Assembly: GCA_039208045.1 (NCBI GenBank)
Contig: JBCCRH010000258.1
Coordinates: 1-8,847 of the forward strand
Direction of reading: 5' to 3'
DNA length: 8,847 nucleotides
From: JBCCRH01 sp039208045
GTDB lineage: Bacteria > Bacteroidota > Bacteroidia > Chitinophagales > Saprospiraceae
Both the position numbers and the translations under genes were made by a program. Below are positions 1 to 6,915 of this stretch, in pieces. Under the pieces are notes generated by a model. It was not told the DNA's origin. It did not search any database and saw only the letters and a program-made list of their open reading frames with translations. How positions within the stretch are numbered: the first letter of the stretch is position 1; each line of letters begins with the position of its first letter.

Positions 1-13
1 TAGTTCAGCAGGT

Positions 14-176
14 TATAGTTAAACAACCCAAGTTTTGTGAATTCTGACTTGCCCTTTTTCCGTCCTGCCGCGTTAAAAAGCCTCGCCATATCTAAGGATA
101 TGCCTACGTTTTTTGCCTTGCAGGCCAAAAAAATGTCGTTGCCATATTTTCACAAAACTTGCATTGTTTAACTATA
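14..176. repeat. 163-bp imperfect palindrome, REP/MITE-like
   Basis: The outer arms at 14-41 and 149-176 are inverted copies that match at 26 of 28 positions. Further inverted pairs lie concentrically inside them: CCTGC at 64-68 with GCAGG at 120-124, and CATATC at 87-92 with GATATG at 97-102 around a TAAG loop. All these pairs centre on position 94-95, so the whole stretch can fold into a single long imperfect hairpin instead of being two chance arms. It has no open reading frame of useful size. It resembles a non-autonomous palindromic intergenic element, but neither a target-site duplication nor a second copy is visible in this window. A processed structured RNA is a possible alternative. 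Confidence 0.6.
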
Positions 177-257
177 GTTTACATTTCCTATTTTGAAGCC
201 TACCGATTTTTGCTAATTTAGTTGTGTTTTAGCAACGGCTTTAACTGCTCTTACTTT
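177..257. other. AT-rich spacer between two structured elements
   Basis: This stretch links the 163-bp palindrome to the larger composite element. It holds no open reading frame. It contains near matches to the Bacteroidota -7 box, for example TATTTTG at 189-195, which is one base short of TAnnTTTG, but nothing strong enough to call a promoter. Confidence 0.4.
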
Positions 258-283
258 GTTCTTTTGCCTTGATGCAAAAGAAC
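258..283. repeat. Left terminal hairpin of composite element
   Basis: GTTCTTTTGC at 258-267 is perfectly inverted as GCAAAAGAAC at 274-283 around the loop CTTGAT. A competing pairing, CCTTGAT at 267-273 with ATCAAGG at 290-296, is also perfect. The arm sequence resembles that of the right terminal hairpin (642-679), which suggests both are ends of one element. Confidence 0.65.
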
Positions 284-301
284 CAAAAGATCAAGGCTTA
301 C

Positions 302-440
302 GATAGATTTGGATACTACTAAGCCCTAATTTTCGCCTTCGTAATCCAAGCCGTTCATCAGCTGAACGCTGAATCACTTGTGGATTACTAGCGTCACCCT
401 AGCTGAAAATTAGAGCTAAGTAGTATTGACCAAATCTATC
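302..440. repeat. Hairpin module 1 with nested hairpin loop
   Basis: GATAGATTTGG at 302-312 is perfectly inverted at 430-440, ATACTACT at 313-320 at 419-426, and CTAATTTTC at 326-334 at 405-413. The loop contains a second concentric structure: GTAATCCA at 341-348 with TGGATTAC at 381-388, and inside that GTTCA at 353-357 with TGAAC at 363-367. The many separate perfectly paired blocks make chance unlikely. Confidence 0.65.
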
Positions 441-493
441 TAAGGCCGAATTTCTGATCGCTCAAGCAAGAAGCGTAAATATCTACTGTCTTC

Positions 494-628
494 GGCCTAA
501 GCTATATTTGGCTTATAGTACTTAGCTTTATTTTCAGCTAGTGCGAGCTAGCAGGCGGTGAGCGAAGCGGCTTTAGCCTGCGTTGAAAAGAAAATGAAGC
601 TTAGTGCTATCCAAATATAGGTTAAGCC
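494..628. repeat. Hairpin module 2, diverged copy of module 1
   Basis: The outer 18 bases (494-511) are inverted at 611-628 with 16 matches. The next block (515-535) is inverted at 590-610 with 18 of 21 matches. The loop holds GCTAG at 537-541 with CTAGC at 548-552, and GCAGGC at 551-556 with GCCTGC at 576-581. The arms are recognisably the same sequence as those of module 1, but the loops differ, so the pair looks like a tandem duplication with replaced or diverged loops. Confidence 0.6.
503..510 (+). promoter_or_regulatory. Candidate Bacteroidota -7 box (TATATTTG) in repeat arm
   Basis: TATATTTG is an exact match to the Bacteroidota -7 consensus TAnnTTTG and points toward the propeller gene. 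No convincing TTTG-type -33 element lies at the usual distance. The same 8-mer pattern recurs in all four repeat arms (304-311 on +, 431-438 on -, 503-510 on +, 612-619 on -), so its preservation may reflect the repeat and not promoter activity. Confidence 0.25.
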
Positions 629-641
629 TTGACTTTTTTTG

Positions 642-679
642 TTTCTTTTTTGTACCGATAGCTATCGGTAAAAAAGAAA
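642..679. repeat. Right terminal hairpin with perfect 18-bp palindrome
   Basis: TACCGATAGCTATCGGTA at 653-670 is a perfect palindrome. It is flanked by TTTCTTTTTT at 642-651 and its inverse at 670-679, extending the stem with a small bulge. It ends 41 bases before the chosen start codon of the propeller gene, so it would lie in the 5' leader of any transcript started upstream. It may act as the element's end, as a terminator for transcription arriving from the left (an A-rich side and a T-rich side are both present), or as a leader structure. The sequence does not decide between these. Confidence 0.6.
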
Positions 680-720
680 GCATGTTTACATATTTTAACA
701 ATCAACTTAAATTACAATTA

Positions 721-3700
721 ATGAGAACACAAACGCCTAGTTTTCTGGCATGCCTTTGCATGCTATTCTTTTTTGTTTTACCAACAACCGACAGTGCTGC
801 CCAGTCCTCCAAAGCAGGCTTTGATGAAGCCTTGTACGATGCCGTTCAGTGGCGGAGCATTGGCCCTTATCGGGGCGGGCGGTCTTGCGCGGTGACGGGA
901 GTGCCGGGTAAACCGAACTTGTTTTACTTTGGAGGCGCCGGAGGTGGCGTCTGGCGTACCAAGGATGGGGGCCAGTCTTGGAGCAATATTTCGGATGGCT
1001 TCTTTGGCGGGTCTATTGGATCGGTAGCCGTGAGTGCGTATGATAATAATGTCATCTACGTGGGCGGTGGCGAGAAAACGGTTCGTGGAAATGTTTCCTA
1101 TGGCTATGGGATTTGGAAGACTGTAGATGCTGGAAAAACCTGGACTAAAGCAGGCCTTCCAAATAGCCGCCACGTGTCGCGTATTCGGATACATCCGCAA
1201 AACCCAGAGGTGGTGTATGCTGCGGTGATGGGAGACTTATTCCAATCGAGTGAAGAGCGTGGGGTGTACAAAAGTGAGGATGGGGGTAAGAATTGGACGA
1301 AAGTCCTGTATGTTAATAAAGATGCAGGAGCGGTGGATCTGATGATGGATCCTAATAATCCGCGTATTCTATTTGCTTCTACCTGGAGGGTGCGTCGTAC
1401 CCCCTATAGTTTAGAGAGTGGTGGCGAAGGCTCTGGCCTTTGGAAAAGTACGGACGGTGGGGAGAGCTGGACGAATATTTCTTCTAATGAAGGATTGCCC
1501 GAAGGCACTTGGGGTATTAATGGCGTGACTATTTCTGGTGCCAACTCTGAGCGCATATGGGCTATTGTGGAGAATGAAAACGGAGGGGTATTCCGCTCAG
1601 AAGATGGGGGCGAAACTTGGAATAAGGTTAACGACAAGCGGGCCTTGCGCCAGCGGGCATGGTACTACACGCGCATTTATGCAGACCCTAATGATGAGGA
1701 TGTGGTATATGTAGTGAATGTGGACTACCATAAGTCTACAGATGGTGGAAAAACCTTCAAGTCAGCGCGGGCGCCGCACGGTGATCATCACGATCTTTGG
1801 ATTGCACCAGAAGATTCAGGACGTATGATTATTGGAGATGATGGTGGTGCGCAGGTGAGCTTTGATGGTGGGGAGAACTGGTCCACTTACCAAAATCAGC
1901 CTACCTCGCAGTTCTATCGCGTAACGACGGATAATAATTTCCCCTATCGCATCTACGGTGCGCAGCAAGATAATTCTACGGTGCGTATCCTACACCGTAC
2001 TTCCAGCAATGTAATTGACCAACGCCACTGGGAAGCTACCGCAGGGGGCGAAAGTGCGCATATTGCAATCGATCCCTTAGATAATGACATAGTATACGGC
2101 GGGAGCTACGGTGGATTTTTAACTAGAAAAAACCACAAAACAGGCGAAACCCAAGCCATCAATGTATGGCCGGATAACCCGATGGGATATGGTGCAGAAG
2201 GTATGAAGTATCGCTTCCAGTGGAACTTCCCGGTTTTCTTCTCCCCACACAATCCTAAGCGCCTATTTACAGCATCTAACCACCTACATATGACTGAAGA
2301 CGGTGGTCAATCATGGACGATTGTTAGCCCTGATCTTACGCGCAATGATCCCTCTAAACTGGTTTCTTCTGGTGGCCCTATCACGAAGGATAACACCGGA
2401 GTGGAATACTACTGCACCATCTTTGCCGCTTGCGAGTCGCCCTATGAAAAAGACTTATTTTGGGTGGGCTCGGATGATGGCTTGCTTCATGTAAGTAAAG
2501 ATGGGGGCAAAAACTGGGATAATGTGACGCCCAAAGGCATGCCAGAATGGATGATGATCAACAGCATCGACCCCGATCCATTTGTCAAGGGGGGGGCCTA
2601 TGTAGCGGGTACGCGCTACAAATTGGGCGACTATCAGCCGTATTTATACCATACTGCTGATTATGGAAAAACCTGGAAGAAAATTGTGAATGGCATTCCA
2701 AAAGATCATTTTACGAGAGTGCTCCGAGCTGATCCGAAGCGTAAAGGTTTGTTGTATGCCGGTACTGAGACAGGCATGTATATTTCTTTCGACAATGGCT
2801 CGAACTGGCAGTCGTTCCAGCTCAATTTACCAACGGTACCTGTTACTGATTTGGCTATCAAAAACGACAACCTGATTGCAGCAACGCAGGGGCGCAGCTT
2901 CTGGGTGATCGATGATTTGACGGTAATACACCAGCTGAACAAAAAAATGGCTAAAAATGACCACCACCTATTCAAGCCAATGGATAGCTACCGGATGGAT
3001 GGTTGGCAGAACAAAAAGGCCAAAAATGCAGGAATGAACCATACGGGCGGCGTACCCGTCTATTTTTACCTAAAAGATGCACCTGCCGAAGATGCAGACG
3101 TGGTACTTAGCTTCCATGAGTCGGACGGCACCTTGATCAAATCCTTTTCTACCCGAGCGAAAGAGAAGAAGGAGAAGCTAAAGCTAGATGCCGGTGGCAA
3201 CCAATTTGTATGGGATATGCGCTACCCTGACACCAAGAAATTTGAGGGTATGGTACTCTGGGCAGCGCGCACCACAGGCCCCAAAGCAGTGCCCGGCGAC
3301 TATAAGGTGAAGCTAAAAGTAGGCGATCAAGAGCAGCTCCGCGATTTCAAAATATTGAAAGACCCGCGCTCCTCTTCTAGCCTAGCTGATATGCAAGAGC
3401 AATTTGACTTTTTACGCAAAGTAAATGGCAAAGTATCTGAGGCACACCAGGCCATCGTTGATATTCGTACCATTCGCGATCAGGTAAAAGGTATTACAGC
3501 AGGACTAGGAGATAACGAACGAACAAAGCCGCTGATAGAAAAAGCAACGCTGATTGACTCGCTGATGACGAATGTGGAACAGGAACTTTACCAGACCAAA
3601 AACCGCAGCCGCCAAGATCCGCTCAACTTCCCGATCAAGCTAACCAATAAATTGGGAGCAGTGGCGTCTTTGAGTAGTATTGGTGATTTTCCGCCGACTA

Positions 3701-3858
3701 AGCAGGCAAAAGCTGTGGCAGAGGAAATGACTCAGAAGATTAACACGCAACTTGCGACTTTTAATCAGATTAAGGCAGAGCATATCCCTGCGTTTAATTC
3801 ACTGTATAAGGAACTGGCGATCGAGCCTATTTCTATTAAGGCGCAGAGTAAGCCTTAA
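721..3858 (+). CDS. Exported Asp-box (BNR/Vps10-like) beta-propeller protein
   Basis: This is a 1045-residue secreted protein of the WD40/YVTN/BNR-like (sortilin/Vps10-like) propeller family, often labelled 'glycosyl hydrolase' in Bacteroidota. I see eleven Asp-box motifs of the type S/T-x-D-x-G-x-x-W/F, starting near residues 79, 134, 185, 243, 293, 339, 380, 525, 592, 645 and 689, which suits one or two large propellers. Residues about 776-883 look like a C-terminal Ig/FlgD-like beta domain (GGVPVYFYLKD onward), and about 884-1045 are helical and charged. The start at 721 gives a classic signal peptide (MRTQTP, then a hydrophobic core, cleavage near SAA-Q). The frame stays open upstream to a GTG at 604 and an ATG at 682, but those starts would bury the signal peptide and read into the repeat element. 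The F-R-I-P motif of true sialidases is absent, so enzymatic activity and substrate are unknown. The gene is complete and ends two bases before the convergent regulator gene. Confidence 0.9.
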   Translation: MRTQTPSFLACLCMLFFFVLPTTDSAAQSSKAGFDEALYDAVQWRSIGPYRGGRSCAVTGVPGKPNLFYFGGAGGGVWRTKDGGQSWSNISDGFFGGSIGSVAVSAYDNNVIYVGGGEKTVRGNVSYGYGIWKTVDAGKTWTKAGLPNSRHVSRIRIHPQNPEVVYAAVMGDLFQSSEERGVYKSEDGGKNWTKVLYVNKDAGAVDLMMDPNNPRILFASTWRVRRTPYSLESGGEGSGLWKSTDGGESWTNISSNEGLPEGTWGINGVTISGANSERIWAIVENENGGVFRSEDGGETWNKVNDKRALRQRAWYYTRIYADPNDEDVVYVVNVDYHKSTDGGKTFKSARAPHGDHHDLWIAPEDSGRMIIGDDGGAQVSFDGGENWSTYQNQPTSQFYRVTTDNNFPYRIYGAQQDNSTVRILHRTSSNVIDQRHWEATAGGESAHIAIDPLDNDIVYGGSYGGFLTRKNHKTGETQAINVWPDNPMGYGAEGMKYRFQWNFPVFFSPHNPKRLFTASNHLHMTEDGGQSWTIVSPDLTRNDPSKLVSSGGPITKDNTGVEYYCTIFAACESPYEKDLFWVGSDDGLLHVSKDGGKNWDNVTPKGMPEWMMINSIDPDPFVKGGAYVAGTRYKLGDYQPYLYHTADYGKTWKKIVNGIPKDHFTRVLRADPKRKGLLYAGTETGMYISFDNGSNWQSFQLNLPTVPVTDLAIKNDNLIAATQGRSFWVIDDLTVIHQLNKKMAKNDHHLFKPMDSYRMDGWQNKKAKNAGMNHTGGVPVYFYLKDAPAEDADVVLSFHESDGTLIKSFSTRAKEKKEKLKLDAGGNQFVWDMRYPDTKKFEGMVLWAARTTGPKAVPGDYKVKLKVGDQEQLRDFKILKDPRSSSSLADMQEQFDFLRKVNGKVSEAHQAIVDIRTIRDQVKGITAGLGDNERTKPLIEKATLIDSLMTNVEQELYQTKNRSRQDPLNFPIKLTNKLGAVASLSSIGDFPPTKQAKAVAEEMTQKINTQLATFNQIKAEHIPAFNSLYKELAIEPISIKAQSKP

Positions 3859-3860
3859 AT

Positions 3861-6662
3861 TTAAATACCCATAAAAAAGCTGGTGAGGTTCACTTCAGAG
3901 CCCAAGCCCAGCTTTTTGCGTAAGCGATAACGGCTAGCCTCTACTCCACGTAAGGAGACACTCATGAGGCTAGCCATTTCTTTGGTGGTCAGGTTCATTT
4001 TGAGGTAGGCACATAGGCGGAGGTCTTTTGGAGTGAGGGCTGGATATTTTTGCTTGAGCTCTTCAAAAAAGCCTTCGTGAATTTCATTGAAATGAAACAT
4101 GAGCTGCTCCCAGTTATTATCTTCTAGCTCCTCCTTTTTGAGGAATCGGATGAGTTTTCCGAGCTGTTCGGTAGTAGTGGCTTCTCTGGTTTTATTACGG
4201 ATGCCAGCTAGTTCGTTTGCGATGTCTGCAATGGTTTCATTCTTTTTGATGAGGTGCATGGTGGCAGAGACCAGTTCTCGCTTTTTGTGGTCTAGCTCTG
4301 CTTGCACTTTTTCGGTTTCTAGCCGTTGTATCTCTTCATTGGACAGTTTGACGGTATGATCTACCTTTTGCTCTAAATCAGTGTAGGATTTGCGGAGGCG
4401 GGTGTAGACCAAGTATCCGCTTGTGAGCAATAGAACCAAGTAGGTCAATACAGCTGGTATACTCAAATACCAAGGCTTCAGAATGATAAAAGGAAAAGCA
4501 TAGTCTGTGGCATAAATATCATCCTGATTAAAAGCGCGGACTCTGAGGACGTACGATTTGGGAGCTAGGTTCGTGTAGGCCTTCATGCGTAGGCGGCTAG
4601 GTGGTGTCCAGTCTTCATCAAAGCCCTCTAGTTTGAATTGAAAGCGTACATTTTCATTATTGACAAATTCGGTGACGCCCATCTTAAAAAGAAGTGATTG
4701 CTCCCGATGCGAAAGCACAAGGTTTTCCTGAAGGGGCTGCAAGTAGATGAGACTATCTTCATTAATCACCAGCTCTTCAGGAACAATATGGAAAATGGGC
4801 TGCCGATCTGAAGTATACCGTGGATCATAATGTAAAAATCCATTGATAGTGGTCAAAAAGACATGTTCTTCATCATAGGGATAGATGCGTTCAAAACCAC
4901 CATTCATTTTATTCTTTAAGGCCGGAAAAACACGTTTTTTAATCGTTCGATTGAGTCCTTTCTCATCAATTTCTAGTACTCCTATTTCGTTGTCAGTAAT
5001 AAACCAGATATCCTCATTAGGTGTTTCGAATAGCCGCCTGACTTTATTATCGCTACCTAAAAATTGATTGAGCGGATCGTAAGGCTCGAAGCGCTCTGTG
5101 GAGTCATCAAAAGAGTAGACGCCTTGCTCTGCACAAACCAAAATCTGATCGTTAATCAAAAACACATGATTATGCAAATAGGATGGCAAGCCCTGAACAG
5201 GGCCAAATCGATCGATCTTTTGTATACCTTGCCGAGTAGCGTTCTGAATTCTGTATACGCCTTTGTAAGGATGAGAAACCCAGTAATCGCCCCTGCTATC
5301 TTGCACCAAAAAACGGCTTGATTCTTTGAAGTTGGGAATATCAAAAAGCGGATTTAAGGTAGCATTATCAAAAACTGAAATTCCCTCATAATGGCCTGCC
5401 AATAATAGATTGGGGTTTTGCTGGTCTTGTAAAAAGAGCCAATTGCCTTCCCGCTTTAGGAAATGAGTAGCGGTATTCCCTTCCACCCAAAATCCACCTT
5501 CATTGTGGCTCATCAACAGTCGATCATCGACTACATCGAGGCCCCAGACTTGCCCTGCGGTATTGCGTACCAGCTCATAGGCTACTTCTGAAGGGGAATC
5601 CAAAGGCGCCACATATAAGCCAGAGCCTGTACCAAAGTAAATTTGGTTATCAAAAATTTGTACCACGTAGCCTGCCCCGTCTAATTCCCCAAGGGGGTAA
5701 ATGCGGGAAAAGGGAGAATTCGTCTCGATCATACTAATGCCTAAGTCATGACCTAACCACAAATTGTGATTCTGATCGAGAAAACTGCTAATAATTTTGT
5801 TGTTTGGCAGGCCATCTTGTGATTGCAAACGGTACTTCAGCTGGCCTTCTTTATTAAAAACATACAAGCCTTTGTAAGCGACTCCGATAGCAATATCGTT
5901 GTTGCCCAAAATGGTCATGGTATTAATTTCTTGGGCATCAGCGGGTAGGAGTTCCCAAGGCAAGATTTGGCCTGCATTATAACTAAACAAACCATTTTTT
6001 TCGGTGGCGATTAGTAGTCGCCCTTGCCAGGCAAGCATTTCCGTCACCATCGTCCCGGCTAGTGCTTCTGAGGAAGCAATTACTTGAAAATTTCCGCGAA
6101 GGTATTCATAAAGGAACCCTTGCTCATCTTGGGCAAATACCCGCTGACCTACTCTTCCTACAAAGGTGACCGGAAAGCGATCTATGACCGTACACTTGTC
6201 GCCTTTTAAAATGAAGACTTTCTTGCTCGCCCTGAAAAATATGGTCTCACCTACTACCTCCAAGTCCCACACATCATCAAAGCTTCGGTGGATTTCGGGA
6301 ATCGTTGCCTTCAGTGATTTGAATCTCCACCGGGCCGCCTCATCAGGAAGATATATGCCGAATTCATTTTGCCCCCCTGCTAATATACCATTCGTCACTT
6401 TCGCAATAGAACGTAGGATAGTCTTATTGGGTAATGGAAATAGCATCCAAGTAGCTCCATCAAATTGTAAGAGACCATCATTATTAGCAAAATAAAGGAT
6501 AGCAGTGGAGTCTTGGTCAATATCCCAGTTTTGTGTGCCAAAGCCATAGGCTTCCTTTGAGTAGGGTTTAACAAAAGGAATTCCCTGTATTTGTGCACCT
6601 ACGGCTATTGGTAGCAACAATAGGAGGAATAATGCAATACCTAATGCGAATCTGTCCTGCAT
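3861..6662 (-). CDS. Membrane-spanning propeller/Y_Y_Y sensor with LuxR-type HTH
   Basis: This 933-residue protein appears to be a one-component transmembrane regulator. In order: a signal peptide (residues 1-23, MQDRF then a leucine-rich core ending VGAQ); a periplasmic propeller to about residue 640 with two-component-regulator-propeller repeats such as QDGLPNNKIISSFLDQNHNL and NEDIWFITDNEIGVLEI; a Y_Y_Y domain at about 660-727 (FKLEGFDEDW, then the YVLRVRAFN strand); one membrane helix at about 730-752; a coiled coil at about 755-825; and a C-terminal LuxR-type helix-turn-helix at about 875-925 (LTPKDLRLCAYLKMNLTTKE, then SRYRLRKKLGL). There is no histidine kinase or receiver domain, unlike the hybrid two-component systems that share this sensor. 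The ATG at 6662 is chosen because it starts the signal peptide; a TTG at 6725 would add 21 residues in front. The gene is divergent from the susC-like gene, which is a plausible target, and convergent with the propeller gene. The ligand is unknown. Confidence 0.9.
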   Translation of the reverse strand: MQDRFALGIALFLLLLLPIAVGAQIQGIPFVKPYSKEAYGFGTQNWDIDQDSTAILYFANNDGLLQFDGATWMLFPLPNKTILRSIAKVTNGILAGGQNEFGIYLPDEAARWRFKSLKATIPEIHRSFDDVWDLEVVGETIFFRASKKVFILKGDKCTVIDRFPVTFVGRVGQRVFAQDEQGFLYEYLRGNFQVIASSEALAGTMVTEMLAWQGRLLIATEKNGLFSYNAGQILPWELLPADAQEINTMTILGNNDIAIGVAYKGLYVFNKEGQLKYRLQSQDGLPNNKIISSFLDQNHNLWLGHDLGISMIETNSPFSRIYPLGELDGAGYVVQIFDNQIYFGTGSGLYVAPLDSPSEVAYELVRNTAGQVWGLDVVDDRLLMSHNEGGFWVEGNTATHFLKREGNWLFLQDQQNPNLLLAGHYEGISVFDNATLNPLFDIPNFKESSRFLVQDSRGDYWVSHPYKGVYRIQNATRQGIQKIDRFGPVQGLPSYLHNHVFLINDQILVCAEQGVYSFDDSTERFEPYDPLNQFLGSDNKVRRLFETPNEDIWFITDNEIGVLEIDEKGLNRTIKKRVFPALKNKMNGGFERIYPYDEEHVFLTTINGFLHYDPRYTSDRQPIFHIVPEELVINEDSLIYLQPLQENLVLSHREQSLLFKMGVTEFVNNENVRFQFKLEGFDEDWTPPSRLRMKAYTNLAPKSYVLRVRAFNQDDIYATDYAFPFIILKPWYLSIPAVLTYLVLLLTSGYLVYTRLRKSYTDLEQKVDHTVKLSNEEIQRLETEKVQAELDHKKRELVSATMHLIKKNETIADIANELAGIRNKTREATTTEQLGKLIRFLKKEELEDNNWEQLMFHFNEIHEGFFEELKQKYPALTPKDLRLCAYLKMNLTTKEMASLMSVSLRGVEASRYRLRKKLGLGSEVNLTSFFMGI
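3874..3917. terminator. Possible bidirectional terminator hairpin inside regulator 3' end
   Basis: AAAAAGCTGG at 3874-3883 is perfectly inverted as CCAGCTTTTT at 3908-3917, with a 24-base loop. Read rightward, it lies just after the stop of the propeller gene and ends in a run of T, as an intrinsic terminator would. The same bases encode the C-terminal KKLG and TSFF of the convergent regulator, and read leftward they also end in a T run before that gene's stop. The GC part of the stem is only five pairs and the loop is long, so the call is tentative. No other terminator fits, because the two coding regions are only two bases apart. Confidence 0.35.
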
Positions 6663-6804
6663 GAGTAGCCATATTTCGTCTGAAGGGTGTAAAAATAGAA
6701 AAAATGAGTAGTAAAATAGTACCAATGCTAGCTTTATAGAAATAATCTTAAAAAGGTGTGTAGTTTAATTGACAGAAATTTTATTCTAAAAAAGCTAGAA
6801 AAAC

Positions 6805-6812
6805 TAATTTTG
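6805..6812 (+). promoter_or_regulatory. Candidate -7 box (TAATTTTG) for susC-like gene
   Basis: TAATTTTG matches the Bacteroidota -7 consensus TAnnTTTG exactly and is oriented toward the susC-like gene. It would give a 5' leader of about 135-145 bases. No clear TTTG -33 element is present at the expected spacing, as the nearest TTG (6769-6771) is too far upstream. An activator could compensate for a weak -33, which would suit regulation by the adjacent LuxR-type protein. Confidence 0.3.
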
Positions 6813-6895
6813 GATAGCAAAAAAGTCAAAATCCCCAAATTAAATTCCAACCCTTATAGCCTCTACCCTTAGCCACAAAAACTATTTATACCCAG

Positions 6896-6915
6896 CTTGC
6901 TGAGTAGTCAGCGAG
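6896..6915 (+). promoter_or_regulatory. Small leader hairpin upstream of susC-like gene
   Basis: CTTGCTGA at 6896-6903 can pair with TCAGCGAG at 6908-6915 as RNA: eight pairs including one G-U, around a GTAG loop. It lies 40 bases before the start codon. A T run follows only after eight further bases, so it does not look like a standard intrinsic terminator. It could be a leader structure or chance. Confidence 0.3.

Larger units (their letters stand above)
258..679. repeat. Composite inverted-repeat element with two tandem hairpin modules
   Basis: Both ends carry a terminal hairpin followed by inverted copies of the same 10-mer, TCAAGGCTTA at 291-300 and its exact reverse complement at 623-632. 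Between them lie module 1 (arms 302-334 and 405-440), a short hairpin (443-450 with 491-498) and module 2 (arms 494-535 and 590-628). The four module arms are variants of one sequence of about 35 bases in alternating orientation, with shared core TATxTTTGG...TTAGCT...ATTTTC. Some pairings exclude each other: 623-628 can pair with either 294-300 or 494-500. There is no coding potential. Terminal inverted segments around a hairpin-rich core fit a non-autonomous mobile or dispersed intergenic repeat of Bacteroidota. No flanking target duplication was recognised. Confidence 0.65.

Noticed and set aside
536..600. Integron attC-like site, because of the GCCTGCGTTG sequence and hairpin
   Set aside because: The paired R-box/L-box arrangement of attC is not present, and there is no integrase or cassette array.
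258..679. Riboswitch or T-box leader for the propeller gene
   Set aside because: No conserved core of a known class is recognisable, and the symmetry around terminal inverted segments fits a DNA repeat better.
1..720. Insertion sequence or transposase remnant
   Set aside because: Although inverted repeats are present, no frame encodes a transposase fragment that I can recognise.
751..753. Lipobox reading of L-A-C at residues 9-11 of the propeller protein
   Set aside because: The cysteine falls in the hydrophobic core of the signal peptide, too close to the N-terminus, and a normal cleavage site (SAA-Q) follows.
778..1200. 140-residue open frame on the minus strand
   Set aside because: It lies wholly opposite the propeller gene, has no recognisable domain and mirrors that gene's codon pattern.
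6166..6495. 109-residue open frame on the plus strand
   Set aside because: It is antisense to the regulator's propeller-coding region and shows no independent coding features.
3861..6725. Regulator start at TTG 6725
   Set aside because: It would put 21 extra residues before a well-formed signal peptide that begins at ATG 6662; the internal start is more plausible.
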